From: Vibrio agarilyticus
GTDB taxonomy: Bacteria > Pseudomonadota > Gammaproteobacteria > Enterobacterales > Vibrionaceae
Reading direction: 5' to 3'
Length of the DNA stretch: 64,000 nucleotides
Assembly (NCBI RefSeq): GCF_012641465.1
Contig: NZ_JABAIK010000015.1
Span: 39,426 to 103,425, forward strand
Below are positions 49,591 to 58,746 of this stretch, in pieces. The notes below the pieces were generated by a model, which did not search any database, was not told where the DNA came from, and worked only from the letters and a program-made list of their open reading frames with translations. The position numbers were made by a program, and so were the translations under genes. The stretch's first letter is position 1. Each line of letters opens with the position of its first letter.

Positions 49591-50028
49591 GTTGTATCTG
49601 GCGTATGCCAATTTCACACCTATTCCTCTCGAATTTTCCACTGCCTTCTTATTCATCTTAGTGAATTTTTATTTGGCATTTTTTCGCTAAAATCATGACC
49701 TCTGTTTTTAAATTATGCTTTGTGACGGCGCTGTGACATCGGTGTGCCAGCCAAAAAATTTATGACTTCTATTTTTGACCCCAAATTTCAAAAAAACTGA
49801 AGTCACACCTTGTGGCAACAAAAGACAATAGTCGCAGCTTTTGATGCGTATTTTAGAATGATGTACTGAGATTTTTTGGGTAAAGACAAGGCAATTGGTT
49901 GACGTGAGATTCGCGCAGTTTTAGCCATATGTGTGATCAGCGCCTAATAAACAAATATGCTCCGAAAAATGCCAGCCCAATAGCGTGGCTGGCTAATTCC
50001 GTCGAGAAATAGGCTTATGTGAAGAGAT

Positions 50029-50889
50029 TTAAGGTGCGATGCTGCGCAAATATCGGCGGTTGTCATGCATCGAAAAATAGTAGCCGGAAGGGCAGTTTGA
50101 AAATATTTGTGCATTGATGTTTTTAGCCGCCGAAAGCCTATCGGCGTAGTGAACCGCATCGGCAATAACACAAACGGTTTTTTTAAGGTAAGTTGATGGC
50201 TGTAAAGCGGTCATCAAAATTTCATACCATAATGGCTGATGTTTGTGTAGCGCTTGAAGCTCGGTATACATGATACCGATATTGCAGCTTTCATGGGCAT
50301 TAGGAATATAGCGGCACTCGCCTGTATCAAGGTAATGCGCGGTTTTACCAATATCGTGAAATAACGCACCTATGATCAACAGCTGACGTTCAATGTTGCA
50401 ACTATGAAAACCATTGAAAGATCCAAGTGCAGAATAAGCCACTTCTAACGAATGGATCAGTAAGCCACTGGCGTAAGAGTGATGATGGCGGTAACTGGCA
50501 GGCAAGGTGAGTAGGCCTTTCAGTAGCGTTTGGTCATTTTGTAGCTTTATCTTGAAACTGTGCAAGTCGGGATGTGATATCTCACGGATCAAATATGTTA
50601 GGTGCCGATATCCTTCTCGAAGTTCAGAGGAATGCGAGAACGGAAGGCTCTTAATTAAGGATTCGCCAGCAAGATGTTCCAATACTTCAGCGTGTTTAAC
50701 CCCGCGGCCGCGAAAACAAAAAGAGGATGACTTAAATTCAATGTAAAGTGTCATCCCAACTTGGATCTCAAGTGGAGCTAATGCTTTTCTTGACAATAAC
50801 ACACTGCCAAAATCTCCTTCAAGTTTCACTAGGGAGGCGCTCACGGGAAACGCTAGGTGATCAGAGACTACCGCAATAATGGCACGCAT
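50029..50889 (-). CDS. HD-domain phosphohydrolase-like protein
   Basis: 286 residues; ribosome site GAGGGA before the ATG. The N-terminal half resembles an OB-type domain. The second half has an HD signature: HHHSYASGLLIHSLEVAYSAL (core YASGLLIHSLEVA) and then GALFHDIGKTAHYL with the HD pair at about residue 189. YhaM-type exoribonucleases and TraI-associated HD domains share this layout of PASxHHxxxGGLxxHTLEV. The start codon lies 3 bases from the integrase stop, so it is in the integrase operon. It may process nucleic acids during island transfer or act in defence; unproven. Confidence 0.65.
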   Translation of the reverse strand: MRAIIAVVSDHLAFPVSASLVKLEGDFGSVLLSRKALAPLEIQVGMTLYIEFKSSSFCFRGRGVKHAEVLEHLAGESLIKSLPFSHSSELREGYRHLTYLIREISHPDLHSFKIKLQNDQTLLKGLLTLPASYRHHHSYASGLLIHSLEVAYSALGSFNGFHSCNIERQLLIIGALFHDIGKTAHYLDTGECRYIPNAHESCNIGIMYTELQALHKHQPLWYEILMTALQPSTYLKKTVCVIADAVHYADRLSAAKNINAQIFSNCPSGYYFSMHDNRRYLRSIAP

Positions 50890-50892
50890 AAC

Positions 50893-52119
50893 TTATCCCT
50901 CGTTCTTTGTTGACTGAGTAATGGCGTTGTTCGCTAATAATTTCTCAAACGCACTGCCATCTTTACGAGTGAGGTTGGGCACGTAACGACTGTAAATCTC
51001 AAACGGCATTTTGGTTGTGGTATGGCCCATTTGACGCGCGATCCATTCTGGTGCTTCACCCGCTGCTAACCACAGTGTTGCAGCCGTATGGCGAGTTTCA
51101 TAAGGGCGACGGTACTCCATTCCCAATTTGGTTAAAGTGGGTTTCCAAACGCGGTCGCGGACATTACCTTTATCGAGGGGCTTTCCCGCTTTGTTACAAA
51201 ACACATACTCTTTATCTCCCGTGACTTGACGTTGCGAGTAGAGGGCTTCATAGACAACCGATGACATTTGAATATCACGCGCAGAGCCAAGTGTTTTGGT
51301 GTTATCAGGGCGACCATTGACGAGCGTTTCGCGAATGGTGATGATACGACGATCAAAATCGACGTATTTCCATTTCAAGCCATCAATTTCTGAGGTGCGC
51401 ATACCAGTAAAAAAGCGTACGGTGAAGTAATCCTTGAATTCACGACGAACCGCACTCAGAAATTGCGTTACTTCATCGAGATTGAATGGGTGAACATCAC
51501 GCTTTTCAATGCGAAGTGGTTTGATATTTTCAAAGGTGGCAGAAAAAGCATACCGATCAGCGGCTTCATTTAAAATCATTCGAAGTGGCGTCATCACATG
51601 GTTAATAAAGTCAGCAGATAAGGTTTTGCCACAAGGGCGAGCTTTGACCAAGGATGCTCGGTATTTTAGGATGTCAGCCCGCGTAATTTTATCGACCTGA
51701 GTTTCACCAAAATGGGGTACTAAATAGTGCCAGAGATAAATTTTCATGCTGTCTTTGTAGCTCTCTTTCCAGCGAACTTGATTTTCATCAAACCACTCTT
51801 GCACAAACTCATCAAAAGCGATGGTATCAATACCCTGTAACTCCATGAGAGCCGATTTATAGTTGCCCATAAGCGCTTGTTTCTTTTTCTGCGCCTCTCT
51901 ATCTTGCTGAATAAATAGCTTAGCTTTTTTGGAATCAGGGAAATACTCCCCATAAACAAAGCAACCTAAACGGATATCTGCATCAATTTGATTCATCAGT
52001 TTTTGCAGTTTGCGCTCGTTTGTTTGGGATTGAGGCAGGGCAGTTTGTTCACGGCACCGCTGCCCTTGATAACTGAAATCGAGATACAGTTTGCCGTTTC
52101 TTGAATTGACACTACCCAT
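50893..52119 (-). CDS. int: tyrosine recombinase / phage-type integrase
   Basis: ATG at 52119 is preceded by GGGAG; an upstream GTG at 52134 lacks one. The N-terminal 80 residues are an arm-type DNA-binding domain (DUF3596-like, NGKLYLDFSYQGQR), then a core-binding domain (about 125-215). The catalytic domain has Arg in FTGMRTSEIDGLKW, HxxR in RPYETRHTAAT, the second His in MGHTTTKM and the nucleophile Tyr in IYSRYVPN. All are intact, so it should be active. It probably inserts the island at the tRNA-Val gene. Confidence 0.92.
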   Translation of the reverse strand: MGSVNSRNGKLYLDFSYQGQRCREQTALPQSQTNERKLQKLMNQIDADIRLGCFVYGEYFPDSKKAKLFIQQDREAQKKKQALMGNYKSALMELQGIDTIAFDEFVQEWFDENQVRWKESYKDSMKIYLWHYLVPHFGETQVDKITRADILKYRASLVKARPCGKTLSADFINHVMTPLRMILNEAADRYAFSATFENIKPLRIEKRDVHPFNLDEVTQFLSAVRREFKDYFTVRFFTGMRTSEIDGLKWKYVDFDRRIITIRETLVNGRPDNTKTLGSARDIQMSSVVYEALYSQRQVTGDKEYVFCNKAGKPLDKGNVRDRVWKPTLTKLGMEYRRPYETRHTAATLWLAAGEAPEWIARQMGHTTTKMPFEIYSRYVPNLTRKDGSAFEKLLANNAITQSTKNEG

Positions 52120-52348
52120 GACACACTCTCCCACCCGCCATTGGGATATAGTTCAGATTACGGGTGGCTGATTGGTATAATTCGGCCTCGACCTCTTCCC
52201 AAATGTAGAGAATTTTTCTACCATTGAATGGTCGAATGTAGTGCTTACCTTCGATGAAAACGGAATCTCGCAGAGTCGAATTGATATAGTTGGCGCTAAA
52301 TTTGATACGCTCTGCGAGTTCTTTTGTGGTTAATAGTGATTGGTGCAT
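52112..52348 (-). CDS. excisionase-like DNA-binding protein
   Basis: 78 residues that overlap the integrase start by 8 bases, so translation is likely coupled. The first 60 residues look like a winged-helix Xis/AlpA-type domain (TTKELAERIKFSANYINSTL). Its place between repressor and integrase is typical of an excisionase that directs the integrase toward excision. Positions 52112-52119 are shared with the integrase. Confidence 0.72.
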   Translation of the reverse strand: MHQSLLTTKELAERIKFSANYINSTLRDSVFIEGKHYIRPFNGRKILYIWEEVEAELYQSATRNLNYIPMAGGRVCHG

Positions 52349-52363
52349 TTGACCTCTCTTTTT

Positions 52364-52420
52364 GTGTTTTATCAGGACACAAAATCAAGATAGGATACTC
52401 TTCGTGTTTTATCAAGACAC
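52364..52420. promoter_or_regulatory. paired operator repeats between excisionase and repressor genes
   Basis: GTGTTTTATCAGGACAC (52364-52380) and GTGTTTTATCAAGACAC (52404-52420) are the same 17-mer exactly 40 bp apart. Each is an imperfect dyad (GTGTTTT against AAGACAC). Four helical turns apart, they are placed so that two repressor dimers bind the same face and cover both divergent promoters. Confidence 0.75.
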
Positions 52421-52447
52421 AATTGCGAGTTTTTTGAGAATAAAACG

Positions 52448-52675
52448 TTGATTAGATATAACCTAAAGAAATTGATCGATGATAAATCACAGCTTGAGGG
52501 GAGAAAAATCTCAGGATCTGAGGTTGCAGCTGCTGTGGGTATCCAGCGCTCTGCAATGGCGAAGATGATCAGAGACGAAGGGTATACCACTACAACGAAA
52601 ACTTTAGATGCATTGTGTCAGTATTTTAAATGCGATGTATCTGATTTAATTTGGTATCAAAAAGACGAACTATGA
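52448..52675 (+). CDS. XRE/Cro-family repressor
   Basis: 75 residues with a TTG start at 52448 and GAGAA upstream. The helix-turn-helix is visible in SGSEVAAAVGIQRSAMAKMI (about residues 22-41), and TLDALCQYFKCDVSDLI is the common Cro/C1-like C-terminal half. It is divergent from the excisionase-integrase operon and probably represses it by the repeats at 52364-52420. It is the island's switch protein. Confidence 0.82.
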   Translation: MIRYNLKKLIDDKSQLEGRKISGSEVAAAVGIQRSAMAKMIRDEGYTTTTKTLDALCQYFKCDVSDLIWYQKDEL

Positions 52676-53042
52676 TCCTATAGATATAGCATATAAAATA
52701 TACATAGTAAGCTATTTATCGAGCATTATAATTTATAAAAGGTTAAGGAATAATTTAAATTTTATTTATTCTCTATAATTGCAATTCAAAAGCTGTCTTC
52801 TATTTATAATTAATATTTTGATATTGATTTACTTTAAGTGAATACAATGCCATGAGTGTTCCATTGTGAGTGCTACTGATTATAATATAATGAAATTCAT
52901 AGTAAAATCACATGAAATGACAGACTAAATTTATAATTTTATTGCAACTTTCAGCGCAACTGCAATCTCTGATTTATTTATCTATATCCGTGGTCATTGA
53001 AGATGCTTGATTTTTATTAAAATCAGGATCATGTTACGCATC
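52676..53042. other. AT-rich gap, no gene seen
   Basis: About 365 bp of very AT-rich sequence after the repressor gene. I see no reading frame with a ribosome site, no tRNA and no strong hairpin. It probably divides the control module from cargo. Confidence 0.4.
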
Positions 53043-53128
53043 ATGAAAATTACACTGACTCCTCAACAGAAACTGCAACTCGAACAAATGCACTATATTG
53101 AGCGTGATAGTCGAGTTTGTGACCGTAT
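53043..53128 (+). pseudogene. IS630-type transposase N-terminal fragment
   Basis: From ATG at 53043 the frame reads MKITLTPQQKLQLEQMHYI and then ERDSRVCDRI, the opening of an IS630-family helix-turn-helix transposase. It is cut off after about 28 codons where an ERIC-like element begins, and the rest is missing. Confidence 0.6.
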
Positions 53129-53249
53129 TATATCCAAACAACTTGGAGATGTAGGTAGGTGACCAGCGAACAAAGTCTCTGAGCATAGATAAACTATGTG
53201 ATGAGGTTCGTGAGTGTCCGTCAACACCACTGTAACTTCAAGTAAGACG
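53129..53249. repeat. ERIC-like repeat, copy 4, inserted in a transposase remnant
   Basis: About 121 bp starting TATATCCAAACAACTTGGAG and containing AGATAAACTATGTGATGAGG. It lacks the final TATACCC end. It directly follows the IS630 fragment, so an ERIC element and a transposon fragment are joined here. Confidence 0.78.
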
Positions 53250-53468
53250 TCTTTTCAAAAGTTACTACAAGAACAGCCAGGTACGTTGGTATTTGTCAAA
53301 GAGTACTTCGACATTGAAGTTTTAAGCCAAAGCGAGTACTTGGCAAAAGTAGCGTTGCCATTTTGTGGGGATCAAGCTTCTTCCCTTTCGAGTGAGAGGC
53401 TAGCTGAGTGCTTTTTATTCAGAGGAAACTTTTTAGTAAGTATTAATATTTTTCGAATAGAAAAATAA
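53250..53468 (+). pseudogene. unidentified coding remnant after the ERIC copy
   Basis: The frame is open across the ERIC end and has protein-like content from 53250 (SFQKLLQEQPGTLVFVKEYF) but no start codon of its own. It is probably the tail of a broken island gene. I recognise no family. Confidence 0.3.
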
Positions 53469-53699
53469 TTCAAAAAATGTGAAGTTGAACTAGGTTGGTT
53501 GAAATTAATACAGTTAATTAAATGTCTGAAATTTGGTATTTTTATAAAGGTCGACACATGGGATATTGTTGTATTGGTGGGGTGAATGGTTGGTGGTTTT
53601 GTTATTTAATTTCTGATTGGTAGTCATATTGATACAAAGGTTATCAGAACTTGGTCTCGTAAAATCGTGAATGCAGGTTTGTAGTGTTTTTTCAATGGG

Positions 53700-56600
53700 G
53701 TGAACGTGGATTTTACAACGGAAAGAGCAGGCTTTGTAAAGTTTGTAGAAGATAGTTTAATTAGAACGGAATCTGATCAACTAAAAGAAAACCCTCTTAA
53801 AAAGTTTCACATTGGGTTGTTACGTCCTTTAGCAGACGGAAACAATGAAACTTCAAGCCGTTCACGGAATAGTGTTGGTTCTATTACAGCACCTTCATCT
53901 GCGGGCTTTTCGTTTTATGTCACTGGTTCGGATATTCGCCTTTCTATTGAATATGAATGTACGACTTTCAGTAATGAAGGTGTCCAAAACTCTAAAGAAC
54001 AGGGTAATAAAAGTGAAATTTGGAGAAAGGAAGTCCATTCAATGGAGCGAAACTTTCTTGAATCAAATAGTCCCAGCGTTGCTACACATGCCAATGATTC
54101 AGCCAATGTTTTTGCATGTGAAGATGGTTTTAGAGCTAAGTTGTATCAAACGTGGCGCCCTTTCAAAGATGGTTACATAGTTACCCTTTCGTTGGCTAAC
54201 CAACAGACTATAAAAGATATTGATAGAGAAACACCACAAATGGCGTGTAAGACTCTGTTTGACGTAAAACTTCGGTGCACAGTTATAGCAGGGCAAGTCA
54301 ATAGCTATCCTCAGAAAGACTTTTCTCTATTGACTGATGAGGAAAAGGAGCTGGAGTTAAGGTATAAAAATGTTAAAAATTATGCGATTGGGCATGCAGT
54401 CGGCGTCGATTGGTCAGTTCAAAATAAACACCGTGTAATTGAAACCAATTTTATTCCAAAAGTAGAAGTACCTAGTGTTACAGCGAATACTGCAGGCTCT
54501 GAAACCAAACACCTAAATTTCAAAATCCTATCTACCTGCCACAAAAACAAGAGTGTTTTTGATTATTTAACAGACTTTGCTAATGGGTATGGCGACTGGT
54601 TGACCACGCAGCAGTCGATGATGGATGCGATGGAATCTCATGAGCAGGAGGTAGCAAATAGCATAGTCAATAGAGCGAAAGATGCCCATGCGCGAATTAT
54701 TGAAGGGATTGAGTTTTTAAAAGGGAATAAACAGGCCCAACTTGCATTTTCATTTATGAATGCAGCAATGCTAAAGCAGATGACTGCAGGTCAAGACTCA
54801 CCGGATTTTGATAAGTTTAACTGGAGACCGTTTCAGCTTGCGTTTGTATTGATGACCATGAAATCATCAATTGATGAAGGAGATATCAATCGAGACGTCG
54901 TCGATTTGATATGGTTTCCCACTGGTGGTGGTAAAACAGAAGCCTACCTGGGTGTTATGGCGATGGTTTTTGTCTATCGTCGTCTGGTTTACCCTCAAAG
55001 CCAAGACAGTACGGTGGCCATTATGCGCTATACCTTGACTCTGTTAACTGGGCAACAGTTTGTCCGTGCTGCAAAAGTGGTATGTGCTCTTGAGCTACTA
55101 AGAAGGAAGTCTGAGAAGTTATTAGGTAAAACTCCGTTTACATTAGGGTTGTGGGTCGGAAGTAAAAGTACTCCGAATACCTATTATCAAGCTCAACAGG
55201 TTCTTAACAACCAAAATTTTGAAAAGTTAGGAATGACATCTTGCCCCTGGTGTAAAAGCAAATTTTCTGAAAAGAATTATCTAGCTCATGAAAACCGGTT
55301 CGACATTAAGTGTACGAATGACACTTGTGAGTTTGGTGCCAGTAACAATAGCATACTGCCGTGCAAGACGGTCGATGAATCCCTATACGACAACCCACCA
55401 ACTCTCCTACTTGCTACTGTAGATAAGTTTGCCATGCTTGCCTGGGATGGTAGGGCGGAAGTATTTTTTGGAGGTAAAGGTAAACGACCACCGGAACTGA
55501 TCATACAAGACGAGCTTCATCTGATATCAGGCGCTTTAGGGTCGATGGTAGGCCTGTACGAGGTAGGTATTGAAACGGCGTTGATAAAGCGCGGCATTTA
55601 CCCGAAGTACATTGCATCAACTGCAACGATTAGGAATGCGAGTGAGCAAGTTAAGCAACTGTACGGTAAATCTTCAGCAGTCTTTCCTCCTGCGGGGCTT
55701 GAGCATGATGACTCATATTTTGCCAGAACGGTCCCGATAACAGAGAAGCCAGGACGTTTGTACGTAGGCTATATGGCATTCAGTAAATCGAAAAGAGATT
55801 CTCTAGAGCCGCTGTCTAGTCTCATTGCTATTGCGCCACAGGTGCATTTTGCTGGCAAGCCAGAATATAAAGATGCTTGGTGGACTCAGTTGGTTTACCA
55901 CGGAAGTTTGAAAGGCGTTTCAGCGAGTGACGCTTCATTTAAAGGACCAATTACTCGCTCAATACAGCAGAAGCTCTTTGAGTACGCTCAGGAACTAACA
56001 GAAGACGAGTACAAATCTCGAAACGAGGAAATAAGTCGCCTGTTGAATGTCAAATCACTGACTTCTCTTCAGGGTGCAGAGAGGAATAATCAGACGTTTG
56101 CCGAGCTTGAGGAGTCTTATAAAAGCTCGAAAGTTGTAGACGTCGCTTTAGCGACGAACATGATATCGGTGGGATTAGACGTTGAGCGCTTGGCGGTAAT
56201 GATCATTAACGGTCAGCCTTTGACGACGTCAGAGTATATTCAGGCAAGCAGTCGTGTTGGCCGTGGCGACATACCTGGTGTGGTATTTATAAACTATTAC
56301 AAATCACAGACTAGCAGCTTATCTCACTACGAAAACTTCCGCTCTTATCATGAGTCATTCTATCGCTATGTCGAACCAACAAGTCTTACTCCGTTCACTT
56401 ATCAAGCACTCAAGAAGGCATTGCATGCTTCGTTAATCATTGCATTAAGGATGTCTGGTATTGGACTAGTTGCTAATGGCAGTGCAGATCTATTCGACGC
56501 CAAAAACCAAGATATAAGCCTGATCGTGCAAATGTTGAAAGGGCGTATACGGAATGCTATTGAAGGGCCCTTTGACACTGACTTACAGCGACAGGACCAA

Positions 56601-56846
56601 ACCATCAAACTGGAGACAACTCTAGATATGCTGGAAGAACTGGTTGAGGAGTGGTCTCAACATGCCCAAGAAAGCAAACAGAAGAGAAGGCAGCTTCACT
56701 TTAATAGTAAAGACCGAGCAGCAGACTCGTTAATTAAAACACATGACGTTGAAAAAAAAGCACTTTGGGATACACAAACATCGATGCGAAATGTAGAAGA
56801 TAGTACTCTTGTCAATACACTTCGAGAGCTAAAAAATGAACACTAA
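53700..56846 (+). CDS. DrmA-like superfamily 2 helicase
   Basis: 1048 residues. GTG at 53700 or 53706 are both possible; GGGGTG lies upstream. The first 390 residues have no recognised motif. The helicase core shows Walker A FPTGGGKTEAYLG (about 406-412), a CPWC...CTNDTC zinc cluster (about 515-543), motif II as QDELHLI (604-608, DELH in place of DEAD), STAT at about 640, GLDVERLAV and motif VI QASSRVGRG (about 848). The DELH box, embedded zinc cluster and position before a DUF1998 gene match DrmA of DISARM. DISARM is an anti-phage system whose DrmA/DrmB pair binds DNA and uses ATP. The gene overlaps the next by 11 bases. Confidence 0.82.
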   Translation: MNVDFTTERAGFVKFVEDSLIRTESDQLKENPLKKFHIGLLRPLADGNNETSSRSRNSVGSITAPSSAGFSFYVTGSDIRLSIEYECTTFSNEGVQNSKEQGNKSEIWRKEVHSMERNFLESNSPSVATHANDSANVFACEDGFRAKLYQTWRPFKDGYIVTLSLANQQTIKDIDRETPQMACKTLFDVKLRCTVIAGQVNSYPQKDFSLLTDEEKELELRYKNVKNYAIGHAVGVDWSVQNKHRVIETNFIPKVEVPSVTANTAGSETKHLNFKILSTCHKNKSVFDYLTDFANGYGDWLTTQQSMMDAMESHEQEVANSIVNRAKDAHARIIEGIEFLKGNKQAQLAFSFMNAAMLKQMTAGQDSPDFDKFNWRPFQLAFVLMTMKSSIDEGDINRDVVDLIWFPTGGGKTEAYLGVMAMVFVYRRLVYPQSQDSTVAIMRYTLTLLTGQQFVRAAKVVCALELLRRKSEKLLGKTPFTLGLWVGSKSTPNTYYQAQQVLNNQNFEKLGMTSCPWCKSKFSEKNYLAHENRFDIKCTNDTCEFGASNNSILPCKTVDESLYDNPPTLLLATVDKFAMLAWDGRAEVFFGGKGKRPPELIIQDELHLISGALGSMVGLYEVGIETALIKRGIYPKYIASTATIRNASEQVKQLYGKSSAVFPPAGLEHDDSYFARTVPITEKPGRLYVGYMAFSKSKRDSLEPLSSLIAIAPQVHFAGKPEYKDAWWTQLVYHGSLKGVSASDASFKGPITRSIQQKLFEYAQELTEDEYKSRNEEISRLLNVKSLTSLQGAERNNQTFAELEESYKSSKVVDVALATNMISVGLDVERLAVMIINGQPLTTSEYIQASSRVGRGDIPGVVFINYYKSQTSSLSHYENFRSYHESFYRYVEPTSLTPFTYQALKKALHASLIIALRMSGIGLVANGSADLFDAKNQDISLIVQMLKGRIRNAIEGPFDTDLQRQDQTIKLETTLDMLEELVEEWSQHAQESKQKRRQLHFNSKDRAADSLIKTHDVEKKALWDTQTSMRNVEDSTLVNTLRELKNEH

Positions 56847-58746
56847 ATTAACGGCCATTAGATTATCCCACATTGCTTCTCAACAAGGGGTCGGTAGTAT
56901 CGCCCGTCTGGAAAATGACTATACAGGTGTCATTGTAGATACTCGATATTGGTTTGGCAGTGGTACTCCGGATCCTAAAAATGAGTTAAAAAATGTTAGT
57001 CGTATTCAACGCTGCTTGGAAATTCCCCAACGTCTTTATTTGCCGCCTACCGGTAATGAAGATAACGCAGGGGATGCCGATAAAGCGATACCTGCGGTTC
57101 TATTCCCTAGTTATTTGCAATGCGTGAGCTGTGGTCAACTCGATTTGGCTCCTTGGGCTAATAATCCCCATAAGTCAACGTCTAAGCCACGCTGTACTAG
57201 TTGTAGTGGTGTGATGGGTCAAGGTACTTACTGTGTAGTAGATAACTTTGGAAACCTAGATGATGTCAATTGGAATTATCTTTGTCATTGTGAATTGAAT
57301 GGAAGGGTTCCGCCAGACGGTAAGGTTGCGAACTGTTATCACTCACACCACAAAGACCAGTTGAGAATCGATTTTGTAAACGGACGTCAGAAGATATCTT
57401 GCGCCAGTTGCGGTAGCTCAACCTTATTTGAACCAACTAAGGCAGGGCTTAGGCCAATGAAGCCACAGCCTTGGATTTTTGAAAAGATTGCTGACGAATC
57501 AGTAGAACTAAAACGCAAAGGGGAAGTTGTTGAAATAAATCACCCTAGCGTATATTCACCAGTCAATCTTGATGGGCTGGTTATTCCGCCAGAGTCAAAT
57601 AACGATGATAAGAACTCGAGTACCGCTGATATTCTAAAGTACTCCGATGATCTTGATGAAGTATTGAATGCACCTAGTGATTTCTTGAGAAAACGTCGAA
57701 CGGATCAATTAGCAAGAAAGCTAAATGTAGCTGTTGAGGAAGTACATAGGGCACTAAATGTCTACGAATTTGGTGTTAATGAACATGATGTTCAAGAGCT
57801 TATTGGCACGCCAGGTCAAATGAAAGAAGAGGAGTACGATGCGTTAACGACGGAGCAGTCATTTTCGCCATCAGCTGACTTTAAAACGCGACACCTAACT
57901 TCGCATTACGAAGCTCTGCGAGATCGTTTACCTGAAGAATTATTGCCAATAAGCCTGATTATTAAAGATTTAGTAAAAGTCGAGCGCCTTAGAAAAGTAC
58001 AAGTATTTAGTGGCTTCCTTCGTTCGCAAAGAGACTTAGATCCTGAAAAAGAATCCTCAAAGAAGTCAAAGGCTCCGGAAGATAAAGCGAAATTTCAGCC
58101 TCAAATTGTTCAACCTAATATAGTGGGCGATGCTGATTGGTTGCCAGCGATCAATCTCTATGGAGAGGGAATTTTCATTACATTAAACCCTAAATGGCTA
58201 AGAGCTTGGTCTTATCACGATGGGGTTGCACGAAGAATTAATGAACTTGCCAACCACTATGAACGATCTGAGAGTCAGGTAATGGTCGATGAGGTTACTC
58301 CAGAGTTTGTCTTACTTCATACCTTGTCACACTTGGTTATAAGAGAGCTAGAGGATAAATGTGGTTACCCAGCATCGTCATTGTGTGAACGACTTTATTC
58401 GTCAAAAGAAGAAGGGATGTGTGGCTTCTTGATTTATACCGCAGTGGCTGATAAAAGCGGATCACTCGGTGGGTTGATGGAGCTGGCTGAGCCAAAGTCA
58501 TTTCTAACTATTTTAGACAGTGCAATAAAAAGAGCGCACTGGTGTACGCTAGATCCAGTTTGCTCAGATCACGGTGGGCAGGGGAGAGATGGCCTCAATA
58601 GAGCTGCATGCCACGGCTGTACTTTAGTTCCCGACACCAGTTGCGCATACGGCAATGTCTTCTTAGACCGAGTCTTGATTAAAGGTGATATGGAATATGG
58701 AATCCCGTCTTTGGTAGAGTTTATTAGGGAGAATGCCAGTGAGTAA
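56836..58746 (+). CDS. DrmB-like DUF1998 protein
   Basis: 636 residues. The N-terminal third has zinc-finger pairs (CVSCGQL, CTSCSGV, then CHCELNGR and CASCGSS). The C-terminal DUF1998 domain runs from about 493: LHTLSHLVIRELEDKCG, EGMCGFLIYTA, GSLGGLMEL, then CHGCTLVPDTSC. DUF1998 (pfam09369) is the defining domain of DrmB in DISARM and also occurs in Druantia DruE. It starts inside the previous gene and reaches beyond the start of the next, so translation is coupled. It probably forms a complex with the DrmA-like helicase. Confidence 0.85.
   Translation: MNTKLTAIRLSHIASQQGVGSIARLENDYTGVIVDTRYWFGSGTPDPKNELKNVSRIQRCLEIPQRLYLPPTGNEDNAGDADKAIPAVLFPSYLQCVSCGQLDLAPWANNPHKSTSKPRCTSCSGVMGQGTYCVVDNFGNLDDVNWNYLCHCELNGRVPPDGKVANCYHSHHKDQLRIDFVNGRQKISCASCGSSTLFEPTKAGLRPMKPQPWIFEKIADESVELKRKGEVVEINHPSVYSPVNLDGLVIPPESNNDDKNSSTADILKYSDDLDEVLNAPSDFLRKRRTDQLARKLNVAVEEVHRALNVYEFGVNEHDVQELIGTPGQMKEEEYDALTTEQSFSPSADFKTRHLTSHYEALRDRLPEELLPISLIIKDLVKVERLRKVQVFSGFLRSQRDLDPEKESSKKSKAPEDKAKFQPQIVQPNIVGDADWLPAINLYGEGIFITLNPKWLRAWSYHDGVARRINELANHYERSESQVMVDEVTPEFVLLHTLSHLVIRELEDKCGYPASSLCERLYSSKEEGMCGFLIYTAVADKSGSLGGLMELAEPKSFLTILDSAIKRAHWCTLDPVCSDHGGQGRDGLNRAACHGCTLVPDTSCAYGNVFLDRVLIKGDMEYGIPSLVEFIRENASE

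Noticed and set aside
49378-49656. 92-residue minus-strand frame across the tRNA genes
   Set aside because: It is the well-known artefact of translating the antisense strand of tRNA genes (ELESPTPAMSRR-like sequence).
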